Shown piece after piece: positions 51,377-60,208 of a stretch of DNA of 64,000 nt. The stretch is from assembly GCA_004297625.1 (NCBI GenBank), contig SCTY01000071.1:62001-126000 (forward strand), given 5' to 3'. The number at the start of each line of letters is the position of its first letter. Within the stretch, counting starts at the first letter, position 1. The notes below the pieces were generated by a model. That model worked only from the letters and a program-made list of their open reading frames with translations. It was not told the origin of the DNA and made no database searches. Position numbers and translations under genes: made by a program. This DNA comes from Betaproteobacteria bacterium. GTDB taxonomy: Bacteria > Pseudomonadota > Gammaproteobacteria > Burkholderiales > SG8-39.

Positions 51377-52368
51377 CTCTTCAGCCAGCCGCGCTCGCGG
51401 TAGTACTTCGCCGCGCCCGGATGCAGCGGCACGGAGTTGTTCTCGGGCTTCCACGCCTCGTCGGGCTTGAAAGCGCCCCACGCCTGGTGGCGCTCGACCA
51501 GCTTGTCCTTGTTCTCGACCACCAGCTTGGTGACGAGGTAGGCGATGTTATCGGGCAGGTCCTTGTGCGCGATGATGTGCGTGCCGAGGTCGGCGCCCAT
51601 CGTCGGCCCTTTCTGGCCCTTGTACCACTCGGGCATCGGCGAAGGCTTGAGCCCGCGCTCGGCCATCAGCTTGAGCGCCTTTTGCGGAAGGTCGACGAAG
51701 CGCATCGGCGTGGTCAGGGTCACCTCGGTGACTGCCGGATGGCCGCGCGTGACGGTCTCGAAGTACAGGTCGGCGCGGCCTTCGCGCAGCAGGGAGCTGG
51801 TCTGCGCGGCGTCGACCTGGATGAGCTGCGCGCCGCCGGCGCGTATCTTCTCGAGGCTGGTGCCGAGCGACTCGGCGATCATGCGCACCGCCGGCGGCGC
51901 CGAGCTGCCCGCGGGCTTCATGATGATGCGGATGTTCCTGTCGGCGAGCGCCTTCTCGACGCTGTCGTTGCCGGTGCGCGCTATGTATTCCTCGCGTAGC
52001 AGCGCCTGGATCCATACCGAGTTGATTCCGCCGACCAGCGAGCGGATGTTCTGGTGCTTGCGCCCCTTGTAGAGCTCCTGCTCGCCGTCCCAGGCCCATT
52101 TCGAGGTGGCGACGTTCGACATGGCGATCTGGGCCTTGTTTTCATCCACCACCACCGGGTTGGCGATGCCGCCGCCGCGCGCGAGGACTTCGATGTGCGC
52201 GCCGGGCGGCAGTTGCGGCTGCACCAGGCCGGCGATGGAGGCGCCCGCCACGTACCACCAGGTGTTGAGCGGCATCGCGCCGAACTTGAGGTCCTGGGCG
52301 CCGGCGCTTGCCGCGAGCGCGCCCGACACGAGCAAGCCAAGCGCGATTTTCTTCAGCATGCGAATCAT
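51373..52368 (-). CDS. TAXI family TRAP solute-binding protein
   Basis: 331 residues with a signal peptide ending AASAGAQ. TAXI features: AMPLNTWWYVAGASIAGLVQ, LARGGGIANPVVVDENKAQIAM, VWIQALLREEY and KLVVENKDKLVERHQAWGAF. CAAGGAGG precedes the ATG. TAXI proteins bind a carboxylate or an aromatic acid and feed the fused permease encoded immediately downstream. It is the first gene of the UbiD operon. Confidence 0.94.
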   Translation of the reverse strand: MIRMLKKIALGLLVSGALAASAGAQDLKFGAMPLNTWWYVAGASIAGLVQPQLPPGAHIEVLARGGGIANPVVVDENKAQIAMSNVATSKWAWDGEQELYKGRKHQNIRSLVGGINSVWIQALLREEYIARTGNDSVEKALADRNIRIIMKPAGSSAPPAVRMIAESLGTSLEKIRAGGAQLIQVDAAQTSSLLREGRADLYFETVTRGHPAVTEVTLTTPMRFVDLPQKALKLMAERGLKPSPMPEWYKGQKGPTMGADLGTHIIAHKDLPDNIAYLVTKLVVENKDKLVERHQAWGAFKPDEAWKPENNSVPLHPGAAKYYRERGWLKS

Positions 52369-52387
52369 TGTTTCCTCCTTGTCCGAA

Positions 52388-52540
52388 CATTACACCACTC
52401 GGCATGGGCACTGGCCTTGCAGCGGCAGTTTCGGCGTCATCGCCACCGGGGCCGCGGCCATCGCTAAGGTGCTGTTTTTCCTGTTCCTGATCGCATTCGT
52501 GGTGTCTCTCGGCATGCTCGTCTTCAACGGCGTCGTGAGC
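52388..52540 (+). pseudogene. eroded DUF1328 (YtjA-like) membrane protein remnant
   Basis: From 52430 one frame reads FGVIATGAAAIAKVLFFLFL and then IAFVVSLGML, the core helix region of the small DUF1328/YtjA protein. The N-terminal part (HHSAWALAL, about 52394-52420) is in another frame, with 10-15 expected residues missing. No ribosome site or single open frame joins them. I read this as a decayed copy left in an otherwise gene-free 328-bp stretch. Confidence 0.55.
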
Positions 52541-52586
52541 CTGTGCGGGCGCTTCAGGCGCGCGCCGACGGTCGATTCCATCGCGC

Positions 52587-52700
52587 TACTGCGCCGAGCG
52601 CGATGTGAAAAGCACGGTTCACGAAGGCTGGATCCGCTGGCGCAGCCCCGAGCGCGGCCCGTGGGTCGGGTACTACACGCGCGGCTGCCAATGCGGTTAG
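52587..52700 (+). other. short open fragment of unknown origin
   Basis: From 52587 a frame reads YCAERDVKSTVHEGWI and ends GYYTRGCQCG before TAG 52698-52700. It has Cys and aromatic positions like a real C-terminus but no start, ribosome site or upstream coding frame. It overlaps the stop of the convergent oxidase-fold gene. Probably a gene remnant, in the same gap as the DUF1328 remnant. Confidence 0.3.
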
Positions 52701-53125
52701 ATTTTTAAAGGCTGCCCATCGAGGTCCTCGGCGCGCTCCACCTTGATGAGGACCGCGTAGCCCTTTTTCTCCGGGTCGCGATCCTTCTCGGGCTGGATCA
52801 GCTTTTCCCACACTTTGTCGTAGACCTCGCCGGAGCGGTGCAGCCGCGCGGTGCCGTAGAAGCGCGCGATGCCGCCTTTCGGCAGGATGCCCGCCTCGCG
52901 AAGCTGCGGCTTGCGCAGGAACACGGTGACCTTGGTGCCGTCGCGCAGCTGCTTGTTGGTGGAGCCCTTGCCGCGCTCCCATAGCGCGAGGTGGTATTCG
53001 TCGTACACCATGGTGCTGCCGCGGGGGCTGATCTGCGCGTAGCCGTCGGGCATCGCTACGCCGACCAGGCACACGTTCGCCGGGAACGCGCTGTTGATGT
53101 GCTCGTGAAGGACTTTCGGGATCAC
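52697..53125 (-). CDS. pyridoxamine 5'-phosphate oxidase-fold flavin protein
   Basis: 142 residues from GTG 53125, which overlaps the MetE-like stop (GTGA). NVCLVGVAMPDGYAQISPRGSTMVYD and LALWERGKGSTNKQLRDGTKVTVFLR match the split-barrel flavin-binding family (PNPOx-like). Such proteins bind FMN or F420 and do small reductions. Coupled to the MetE-like gene, it may work in the same pathway, which is unknown. Confidence 0.85.
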   Translation of the reverse strand: MIPKVLHEHINSAFPANVCLVGVAMPDGYAQISPRGSTMVYDEYHLALWERGKGSTNKQLRDGTKVTVFLRKPQLREAGILPKGGIARFYGTARLHRSGEVYDKVWEKLIQPEKDRDPEKKGYAVLIKVERAEDLDGQPLKI

Positions 53126-54141
53126 GCGAGCTCCCGGCGCACCAGCGCTGCTCCTTGTGCAAGGGATTCGAGTTTGGAAAACGCCACCCCGCGCGGCAGG
53201 TATTTCATGCCGCAATCGGGCGCGACGACGAGGCGATCCGCCGGAACGACCTTCAGCCCGGCGCGGATGCGTTCTGCGACCGTCTGAGGGCTCTCGATTT
53301 CCTGGCTGCCGAGGTCGATCACGCCGAGCATCACCGTCTTGTTCCCCAACTCTTTCAGAATGCCAAGATCCAGTCGCGGTTGCGCGGCTTCGATGGAGAT
53401 CTGCGAGGCGGCGGTGTCGGCGAGCTGCGGCAGGAAGGAGTAGCCGCTCGGCTTGTCCTTCACCGCCGCGGCGTAGCCGAAGCAAAGATGCACGACCGTC
53501 GTGCCCTGGATTCCCTGGAGCGCGCGGTTGATGGCTTTCACGCCGTAGCGCGCGGCGCGCTCCGCGCGCGCCTGCAGCCATGGCTCGTCGATCTGCACCA
53601 CGTCGGCGCCCGCGGCAAGGAGATCGCGCAGCTCCTCGTTCACCGCCGCGGCGAACGCCAGGGCGAGCGCTTCCTCGTCCTTGTAATAGTCGTCCTGCGC
53701 CTGCTGCGCCATGGTGAACGGGCCGGGCAGGGTGATCTTGATTTTCTTCGAAGTGTTGCGCCTCAAGAACTGGACGTCACGCACTTCGACGGGGCGGGTG
53801 CGTTTTATCGGTCCCGCGATGCGCGGCACCACCGAGCGCGCGCCGGTGCGGTTGATCGTGGTCCCCGGGTTGTCGATATCGACGCCCTGCAGCGCGGTGG
53901 CGAAGCGGTTGGAATAGCTTTCGCGCCGCATCTCGCCGTCGGTGATGATGTCGATCCCCGCGCGCTCCATGTCGCGGATGGCGATCAGCGTCGCGTCGTC
54001 CTGCGCTTCCTCGAGGTGCTGCGGTTCCACCTTCCAGATCTCGGGGGCGCGCACCCGCGGCACCTTCGAGCCGAGCCTGGCGCGGTCGATGAGCCAGTGG
54101 GGCTGCGGATAGCTTCCGACGACGGTCGTTTCCAGGATCAT
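53122..54141 (-). CDS. cobalamin-independent methionine synthase-like protein (MetE C-terminal family)
   Basis: 339 residues. It has only the C-terminal MetE-type barrel. Zinc ligands are visible: HLCFGYAA (His and Cys), VISIEAAQPRLD (Glu) and APDCGMKYLPRGV (Cys). LETTVVGSYPQPHWLIDRA and GPFTMAQQAQDDYYK are standard. Short MetE-like proteins do methyl transfers, for example from an unusual methyl donor, rather than full methionine synthesis. It is coupled to the flavin protein by a 4-bp overlap. The methyl donor is unknown. Confidence 0.9.
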   Translation of the reverse strand: MILETTVVGSYPQPHWLIDRARLGSKVPRVRAPEIWKVEPQHLEEAQDDATLIAIRDMERAGIDIITDGEMRRESYSNRFATALQGVDIDNPGTTINRTGARSVVPRIAGPIKRTRPVEVRDVQFLRRNTSKKIKITLPGPFTMAQQAQDDYYKDEEALALAFAAAVNEELRDLLAAGADVVQIDEPWLQARAERAARYGVKAINRALQGIQGTTVVHLCFGYAAAVKDKPSGYSFLPQLADTAASQISIEAAQPRLDLGILKELGNKTVMLGVIDLGSQEIESPQTVAERIRAGLKVVPADRLVVAPDCGMKYLPRGVAFSKLESLAQGAALVRRELA

Positions 54142-54177
54142 CTATCGATGTTACACGTGGGAAACCGCCCACGGGAT

Positions 54178-54957
54178 TCAGCGTTCTTCCTTGCCCGCCT
54201 GCTTTAGAACCGCGCTCACCACGTCGGCGAGCAGGCTCTTGGTGTAAGGCTTGACGATGTAGCCGTCGGCGCCGAGCGCGAGTCCCTTGCCGATGTCCGC
54301 GGGATCGGTTCTCGCAGTGAGCAGGATGATGGGCAGCGCGCCCATCGCCTTGTGCCGCCGCATGCGGCTCAGCACGTCGAAGCCGTTGCCGTCGGGCAGC
54401 TCGATGTCGAGGAGCAGCAAATCGGGCGCGCCGTCCTCGAAGATCGACTCGAGAAAGCCCTTGACCGACCGGGCGGTGCGCACCTTGTAGCCCGCCATCG
54501 TGACGCGCAGCTCGGCGAGCGCCAGCTGGTCGGGATCGTCCTCGACGATGAGGATCAGCGTATCGCCGGGGGCCTTTTTCCATGCCCGCCGGTATTTCAG
54601 CCGGTCAAGCGCGAGGTAAGCGCCCGTGCGCGCGAGCGATACGCCGGCCGCGCCGGATTCCTCGCGCACGCGCGCCTCGTCGAGCGCCTGCGTGCGGTCC
54701 GCCGCCGGCGCGATGAAATCCTGCGTGCGCTCCTGTCCCACCGGCACCTGCTCGATCAAGCCGAGCTGCTCCATCTCGGCAAGCCACTCGTGGAGCGCCG
54801 CGCGCGGGTATGTTTTCAATACCTCGTGGATAAGGCCCGGTTGACCGTGGAAATCCAGGAGCCACAACAGGCGCCGGTAGTCTGCCGGCACCGCGCGGTC
54901 CTCGGACTCCCATGCCGCACGGCCGGCTTTCGTTACCCGGTAAACCCTTTCGCTCAT
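54178..54957 (-). CDS. response regulator with N-terminal winged-helix-like domain
   Basis: 259 residues. The N-terminal 75 residues (YRVTKAGRAAW, LHEWLAEMEQLGLIEQV) look like a small winged helix. The receiver domain (residues 132-255) has VEDDPDQ (D140/D141), phospho-acceptor D184 in LLLLDIELPDG, T214 and K236. No histidine kinase is nearby. It is divergent from a coiled-coil membrane protein and a VWA lipoprotein and may regulate them or be part of their signalling. The order winged helix before receiver is unusual for classical regulators. Confidence 0.85.
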   Translation of the reverse strand: MSERVYRVTKAGRAAWESEDRAVPADYRRLLWLLDFHGQPGLIHEVLKTYPRAALHEWLAEMEQLGLIEQVPVGQERTQDFIAPAADRTQALDEARVREESGAAGVSLARTGAYLALDRLKYRRAWKKAPGDTLILIVEDDPDQLALAELRVTMAGYKVRTARSVKGFLESIFEDGAPDLLLLDIELPDGNGFDVLSRMRRHKAMGALPIILLTARTDPADIGKGLALGADGYIVKPYTKSLLADVVSAVLKQAGKEER

Positions 54958-55086
54958 CGGCGAGTCATTTTCGCAACACGAAGGAAGTTTTTCGCGCCGT
55001 GCTGAAGGCATAGTTCCTGAAACGCAAGACTTTGTCGAGCGCCCCCCGCTTTTCTCATCTAAGTTGGATTGAGAAAGGGGAATGCG

Positions 55087-56526
55087 ATGACAAGCTCTCA
55101 AGTATGGATGATCTGGCCCGGCAACCCTGCACTCTCCGCTCTCATTCTCGCGCTGCTCGCGATGGGCCTGCTCTATGCGGCGCGCAAACCGATGCACGAG
55201 CTGATCCGCTCGCTCGGCCAGGCGCTGGGCGGCCCGCTGCGCGTGAGCGCGCGCTGGCTTCTCGCCGCGGCGAAAGAGATCCAGCAGAGGAACAAGGCGG
55301 TGCTGCTCGCCTATGGGCAGCTGGAGACCGGCCAGCGTGTGGAGCGCGAGTTCGAGCGCCTCGGCGCCATGGTGACGCGCGAGCTGCAGGGCTATCCGAC
55401 GCTGCAGCGCAAGCTCCTCGACGAGATCACGCGCATCGAGGAGGACTACCGCAAGTGCGGTGAAGTGCCGCCGCCTCCGCCGGAGTGGACCGAGGCCGTC
55501 GCCGCGATCGCGAGCGTGAAGTCGAGCGGCAACGAGCTGGTGCTCAAGCTCCTCGACGAGATCAACCGCTCGATCAAGGGGATCCACGACAAGACGATCG
55601 GCGAGTACCGCCGCTCCTACGAGTCGCGCCACCGGATCCTCGAGGGATTCATGCCGTTCTGGCGCTCGCTCGACAAGACGCTCGGGCAGGTCGACAAGAA
55701 CCTGTCCAGCCTGGTGTCTTCGGCCGCCGGCATCGACGCGCACATGGCGAAGTACGAAGCGATCAACGCCGGGAGCGACAAGGCGCAGCACGCGCTCACC
55801 GTGTCGGCGTTCACCCAGTTCGCGATCGCGGCTCTCGTGATGACGATCGCGGCGGGCGGCGCGTTCATCAACTTCAAGCTGATCGCGCTGCCGATGTCGG
55901 AGATGGTGGGCGCGGGGGATTACCTCACGAGCGCACTGCGCACTGCGGAAGTGGCGGCGCTGGTGATCATCCTCGTCGAGGCTTCGATGGGGCTGTTCCT
56001 CCTCGAGGCGCTGCGCATCACGCATCTCTTCCCGCGCATCGGCAACATGGGCGAGCGCATGCGCCGCCGCATGCTGTGGATCGCGCTCACGCTGCTCTGC
56101 ATCCTCGCCAGCGTCGAGGCGGCGCTCGCGCTCATGCGCGACATGCTGATCGCCGACAAGCAGGCGCTGCTGCAGTCGCTCGCCGCCGTGCAGGCCGCTC
56201 CGGCGGACGGCTGGGTCGCGCTCATTCCGACGGCCGGCCAGATGCTGCTCGGCTTCATCCTGCCGTTCGCGCTCGCCTTCGTCGCCATCCCGCTCGAGTC
56301 GCTCATCCATTCGAGCCGCACGGTGGGCGGGGTGCTGCTCGCGGCGCTCGTGCGCGCGACGGCATTCGTGCTGCGCTTCGCCGGCCACGTCGCCCGGCAC
56401 GTGAGCCGCGTGCTGATCCGGCTCTACGACGTCGCCATCGTCGTGCCGCTTCTCGTCGAGCGCCTGGTGAAGAGCCGGCCGCCGGCCCGCGCGCTCGACA
56501 TCGACGTCGAGCGCACTCACGCCTAG
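55087..56526 (+). CDS. polytopic membrane protein with long coiled-coil-like region
   Basis: 479 residues from ATG 55087. One helix near residues 14-32, then about 200 residues of charged helical sequence (EIQQRNKAVLLAYGQLE, TRIEEDYRKCGEV) ending at DIDVERTHA far downstream. From residue 242, five more helices follow (FTQFAIAALVMTIAAGGAF, VAALVIILVEASMGLFLLEAL and others). No enzyme motif was recognised. The VWA gene is 9 bp downstream, so the two are likely a functional pair. The divergent response regulator shares the intergenic region. Confidence 0.85.
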   Translation: MTSSQVWMIWPGNPALSALILALLAMGLLYAARKPMHELIRSLGQALGGPLRVSARWLLAAAKEIQQRNKAVLLAYGQLETGQRVEREFERLGAMVTRELQGYPTLQRKLLDEITRIEEDYRKCGEVPPPPPEWTEAVAAIASVKSSGNELVLKLLDEINRSIKGIHDKTIGEYRRSYESRHRILEGFMPFWRSLDKTLGQVDKNLSSLVSSAAGIDAHMAKYEAINAGSDKAQHALTVSAFTQFAIAALVMTIAAGGAFINFKLIALPMSEMVGAGDYLTSALRTAEVAALVIILVEASMGLFLLEALRITHLFPRIGNMGERMRRRMLWIALTLLCILASVEAALALMRDMLIADKQALLQSLAAVQAAPADGWVALIPTAGQMLLGFILPFALAFVAIPLESLIHSSRTVGGVLLAALVRATAFVLRFAGHVARHVSRVLIRLYDVAIVVPLLVERLVKSRPPARALDIDVERTHA

Positions 56527-56535
56527 GAGCACGCC

Positions 56536-57189
56536 ATGGACCGACGCTCGTTCCTCGCTTCGCTCGCTGCGCTCGCCGCCGGCGGCTGCGGCGACTCGCG
56601 CGCCCACGCCCACGCGGTGTACATGCTGGTCGACACTTCCGGGACCTACGCGCAGGAAGCCGGCAAGGCGCAGATCATCATCAACTACCTGCTCGGCACG
56701 CTGCAGCCGGGCGATTCGCTCGCGGTGGCGCGGGTGGAGAGCCGCAGCTTCAGCGAGAAGGACATCATCGCCAAGGCCACCTTCGACACGCGGCCTTCGC
56801 AGGCGAATGCGCAGAAGCGCGCGTTCCACGACAGGATCGAGAGCGCTTTGCGCAACGTAAGCGGCAGCCGCTATACCGACATCACCGGCGGCCTGATCCA
56901 GGGCGCCGAATACCTGAACGAGGCGGGCGCGGGCACGAAGACCCTCATCGTGTTCTCGGACATGCAGGAAGAGCTCGACAAGGTGACGCAGCGCGACTTC
57001 CCGATCAGCCTGAAGAACATCCGCGTGATTGCCGTCAACGTGGTGAAGCTCGGCACCGACAACGTCGACCCGCGGCGCTATCTCGGCCGCCTGCAGGCCT
57101 GGGAGAAGCGGGTGGTCGACGCGGGCGCGGCGGAATGGCGCGTGATCAACGACCTCCAGCGCCTGGACCGGATCCTCGCCAAGAGCTAA
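56536..57189 (+). CDS. VWA-domain lipoprotein
   Basis: 217 residues. The N-terminus has a signal with RRSFL and a lipobox-like AAGGC (Cys18), so it is likely attached to the outer face of the membrane. The VWA MIDAS is visible as LVDTSGT (D33-T-S-G-T) and a later TDITGGLIQ, with IVFSDMQEEL following. VWA proteins bind partner proteins through a metal ion. It lies 9 bp after the six-helix protein, and the two probably form an envelope complex of unknown role. Confidence 0.85.
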   Translation: MDRRSFLASLAALAAGGCGDSRAHAHAVYMLVDTSGTYAQEAGKAQIIINYLLGTLQPGDSLAVARVESRSFSEKDIIAKATFDTRPSQANAQKRAFHDRIESALRNVSGSRYTDITGGLIQGAEYLNEAGAGTKTLIVFSDMQEELDKVTQRDFPISLKNIRVIAVNVVKLGTDNVDPRRYLGRLQAWEKRVVDAGAAEWRVINDLQRLDRILAKS

Positions 57190-58262
57190 CTTCGGTATTT
57201 CTGCAGGGCGGTCTTGGTGAGCGCCATGCCGTGTCCCGGCTTCGCCGGGACGCGGATGTGGCCGTCCTCGCAGCGCGGCATTTCCTCGAAGAGATCGGGC
57301 GGCTGCCAGTCCATGTACTCGACGAGGAAGCCGTTCGAGAGCGCGCCGCAGATCTGCAGCGAAAGCTCGTGCACGACATGCGGCGAAACCGCCACCCCGT
57401 GCGCGGCGGCGAGATGTCCGATCTTCAGCGTCTCGCTGTAGCCGTTGGCGCGGCACACGTCGGGCATCAGGTAGCGCGCGGCCTTGCGCTCGATCAGCTC
57501 GCGGAACTCGTAGCGGGTGTAGTTGTTTTCTCCGGTGGCGACCGGAATCCTTATTCTCAGAGAAACCTCGGCGCAGGCCGCGAGGTCATCGGCGAGCACC
57601 GGCTCCTCGTACCACAAAAGATCCAGGTCCTCGAGGAGCTGCGCCTGGCGGATGTTGCCCTGGAGGTCGAGCTTCTGGTTCACGTCGACCATGAGCCGCA
57701 CGCCGGGACCGAGCGCCTTGCGCACCGTTTCCACGCGCGCGCGGTTCGCCTTCGGGTCGGGATGGTGGATCTTCAGCTTGTAGTACTTGCAGCCGAGGGC
57801 GGCGTACTTCTCGGCCTCGCCGACCAGGTCCTTTTCCGTATACCGCCCCCAGCCGCCGCTGCCGTAGGCCGCAATGCGCTCGGCGGCGCCGCCCCACAAC
57901 TGGTAGAGCGGCAGCCCGGCGGCCTTGCCGGCCAGATCCCACAGCCCGATATCGAGCGCCGAAATCGCCATGCCGGCGATGCCGACGCGGCGCACGCCGC
58001 GGTCGCCGCGATACATCTTTTCCCACAGGCGCTCGACGTGCAGCGGATCCTCGCCGAGCAGCAGCGGCTTGAGGCGCGCCTCGAGATAGGCGAGCACCGC
58101 TTCGCCGCCGCCGCCGCCGAACACCAGGCTGTAGCCCAGGCCCTTCAAGCCTTCGTCGGTCGAGATCTCGGCGACGACGAGCTTGTGGTGCGCGAATTCG
58201 AGCGACATCGGTTTGGGCGTCGGAACGGTGAGCAGCGCGGTGTCGATGGCAGTGATCTTCAT
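57186..58262 (-). CDS. mandelate racemase/muconate lactonizing enzyme family protein
   Basis: 358 residues from ATG 58262. Enolase-superfamily residues are complete: KYYKLKIHHPD (KxK motif), MVDVNQKLD (Asp), LWYEEPVLAD (Glu), ATGENNYTRYEF (Glu) and SPHVVHEL (His). The presence of KxK with His puts it in the mandelate-racemase-type group that removes a proton next to a carboxylate. Substrate unknown; sugar acid dehydration or racemisation are both possible. The gene stands alone between the VWA and DUF445 genes. Its stop overlaps the VWA stop by 4 bp. Confidence 0.92.
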   Translation of the reverse strand: MKITAIDTALLTVPTPKPMSLEFAHHKLVVAEISTDEGLKGLGYSLVFGGGGGEAVLAYLEARLKPLLLGEDPLHVERLWEKMYRGDRGVRRVGIAGMAISALDIGLWDLAGKAAGLPLYQLWGGAAERIAAYGSGGWGRYTEKDLVGEAEKYAALGCKYYKLKIHHPDPKANRARVETVRKALGPGVRLMVDVNQKLDLQGNIRQAQLLEDLDLLWYEEPVLADDLAACAEVSLRIRIPVATGENNYTRYEFRELIERKAARYLMPDVCRANGYSETLKIGHLAAAHGVAVSPHVVHELSLQICGALSNGFLVEYMDWQPPDLFEEMPRCEDGHIRVPAKPGHGMALTKTALQKYRS

Positions 58263-58285
58263 GCGGCAACTGTAGCATTCGGACC

Positions 58286-59533
58286 ATGACGAAACTGCAG
58301 CGCATGAAGGTGCTCGCCACGGGGCTTCTGCTCGCCGCCGGGGCGGTGTACGCGATCGCCACCTGGTTCGAGGGCCGCTATCCATGGCTCTTCTACGTCG
58401 CCGCGGCCGCCGAGGCGGCGATGATAGGCGCGATCGCCGACTGGTTCGCGGTCGTGGCGCTGTTCCACCATCCGCTCAACCTGCGCTTCATCCCGCATAC
58501 CGCGATCCTGCCGCGCAACAAGGCGCGCATCGCGCAGGGCCTCTCCCAGTTCATCCAGCAGAACTTCCTCTCCTCGCGCGCCGTGGTCGAGCGCATCGCC
58601 GCCTTCCGGCCGGCAAGCACTCTGTGCGGCTGGCTGCTCAGGCCGCAGAACGCGCAAACGCTCGCCGGCTATTTCGCGCGCGTCGCCGCCTACGGGCTCG
58701 GCGCCATCGACGACGCGCGCGTAAGCGGTTTCCTGCTGCGCGCCGTGAGCGACAAGCTGCGGCGCGCGGACGTCGCCTTCGCCGCAGCGCAGCTGCTCGA
58801 CGTGCTGACCGAGGACCGGCGCCACCATGCGCTGCTCGACGAGGCGCTCGCCGCCCTCGACGACATGCTCGCGCGCGAGGAGACGCGGCGCTTCATCGCC
58901 GAGGAGGTCGCGCGCAACGCGCCGCTTCTCAAGTATTTCAGCGATCTGTTCCATCTCAAGCTCGACGAGCGTGCCGCGCTGCGCATCGTGGAGGTCGCGC
59001 TCAACAAGATCTCCGAAGTCCGGCGCGACCGCGACCACGACCTCAGGAAGCGCTTCGACGCCTTCGTCGCGCGCTTCATCGACGAGCTGAAGAACGACGA
59101 GGCGACGCGCGAAAAAATCCACCGCATGCGCGACGAGCTGCTCGCCAGCCCGGCGCTCGCCGGCTACATCGGCGGGCTGTGGGGGGAGTTCCGCGGCTGG
59201 CTCGCGGGCGACCTGGGTGCGAGCGCCTCGGTGGCGCAGCAGCGCACCGCGGCGCTGATCGCAGGCCTGGGAGAGAAGATCGCCGCCGACAGCGGCGTGC
59301 AGCAGTGGATCGACGAGCAGATCCTCACCGCGCTGCCCGCGCTCGTGGAGGAGCACCGCGCGAAATTCGGCCGCTTCATCGAGGACCAGATCAACAGCTG
59401 GCAGGAGGAGAAGCTGGTGGAAGAGCTCGAGCGCCACATCGGCCCCGACCTCCAGTACATCCGCATCAACGGCACGCTGGTCGGCGCTCTCGCCGGCCTC
59501 ATGATCGCCGCAGTCACTCGTGCGCTGCATTGA
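58286..59533 (+). CDS. DUF445 (YjiN-like) membrane protein
   Basis: 415 residues. An N-terminal helix pair (ATGLLLAAGAVYAIATWF, AAMIGAIADWFAVVALF), the family motif HHPLNLRFIPHTAILPRNKARIA, a long helical body, and a C-terminal hydrophobic helix (VGALAGLMIAAVTRAL). The family is widespread but functionally unknown. The gene is divergent from the enolase-superfamily gene (24 bp between starts). Confidence 0.92.
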   Translation: MTKLQRMKVLATGLLLAAGAVYAIATWFEGRYPWLFYVAAAAEAAMIGAIADWFAVVALFHHPLNLRFIPHTAILPRNKARIAQGLSQFIQQNFLSSRAVVERIAAFRPASTLCGWLLRPQNAQTLAGYFARVAAYGLGAIDDARVSGFLLRAVSDKLRRADVAFAAAQLLDVLTEDRRHHALLDEALAALDDMLAREETRRFIAEEVARNAPLLKYFSDLFHLKLDERAALRIVEVALNKISEVRRDRDHDLRKRFDAFVARFIDELKNDEATREKIHRMRDELLASPALAGYIGGLWGEFRGWLAGDLGASASVAQQRTAALIAGLGEKIAADSGVQQWIDEQILTALPALVEEHRAKFGRFIEDQINSWQEEKLVEELERHIGPDLQYIRINGTLVGALAGLMIAAVTRALH

Positions 59534-59607
59534 GTAGTCCTTTCGACTACCCGCCCGCGCGCCGCTCGGCGACTGCCGTCGAAGAGCGATGCGCGTATAA
59601 ATGCAGG

Positions 59608-59778
59608 ATGGATTGCCAGATCTTTCACGTGCCTTATAAGAAGTCCTTCCGCTGGAAGTGGCGCCACGTCGCGCCCGACGGCCGAGTCAAGGAGTCGCGG
59701 GAAACCTACGCGCTTTATTACGAGTGCGTGACCGCGGCCCGCAAGAACGGCTATCAGCCGCAGATCAAGTGCCGCTGA
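59608..59778 (+). CDS. small conserved protein of unknown function
   Basis: 56 residues from ATG 59608. MDCQIFHVPYKKSFRWKWRH and ETYALYYECVTAARKNGYQP are rich in aromatic and charged residues, with three Cys, and look like a real compact protein of a type I have seen as an unnamed betaproteobacterial family. No strong ribosome site was seen. It ends just before the convergent cupin gene (4 bp). Confidence 0.6.
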   Translation: MDCQIFHVPYKKSFRWKWRHVAPDGRVKESRETYALYYECVTAARKNGYQPQIKCR

Positions 59779-59781
59779 CCC

Positions 59782-60168
59782 CTAGACCTTGAGGAACAGC
59801 GTCACGAGCGGGTGAGGGCCGCGCTGCGCGCTGCAGTGGCCGTGCACCTTCGGATCGAACGCGGCTCCCGGCGGCAGGACATCGGCAGAAAAGAAATGCT
59901 CCCCGGGCCGGAACAGCCGCGAGCTTCCGTCCTGCAGGCCGATCTCCATTTCGCCGCCGAGGATGAACACCCATTGCGGCTGCGGCGTGCAGTGAAAGCT
60001 GCTCCGGAATCCGACCGGACTATGCCGCAGCTGATAGCCGGTGGCCGGCAGCAGCGCCGAGAGCCGCGCTTGCGGCGTCCGCTCGGTGAGCGGCACACGC
60101 GCTTCGCGAAATTTCGCGCGCCCGTCGTGATCCGTATGGAGGATTACCCGGATGAAGGTCCGGTCCAT
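59782..60168 (-). CDS. cupin-domain protein
   Basis: 128 residues from ATG 60168, with GGGGAG upstream. The cupin barrel motifs are recognisable: SFHCTPQPQWVFILGGEMEIGL and FRPGEHFFSADVLPPG, with HC and PQW where HxH would be, so metal binding is uncertain. Small cupins bind sugars or acids or act as dioxygenases. It is divergent from the Ser-rich lipoprotein gene, with 40 bp between starts. Confidence 0.78.
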   Translation of the reverse strand: MDRTFIRVILHTDHDGRAKFREARVPLTERTPQARLSALLPATGYQLRHSPVGFRSSFHCTPQPQWVFILGGEMEIGLQDGSSRLFRPGEHFFSADVLPPGAAFDPKVHGHCSAQRGPHPLVTLFLKV

Positions 60169-60208
60169 AAATTGCTCCCCTGCGATTACCCCAACCACGG
60201 AGGTGAGC

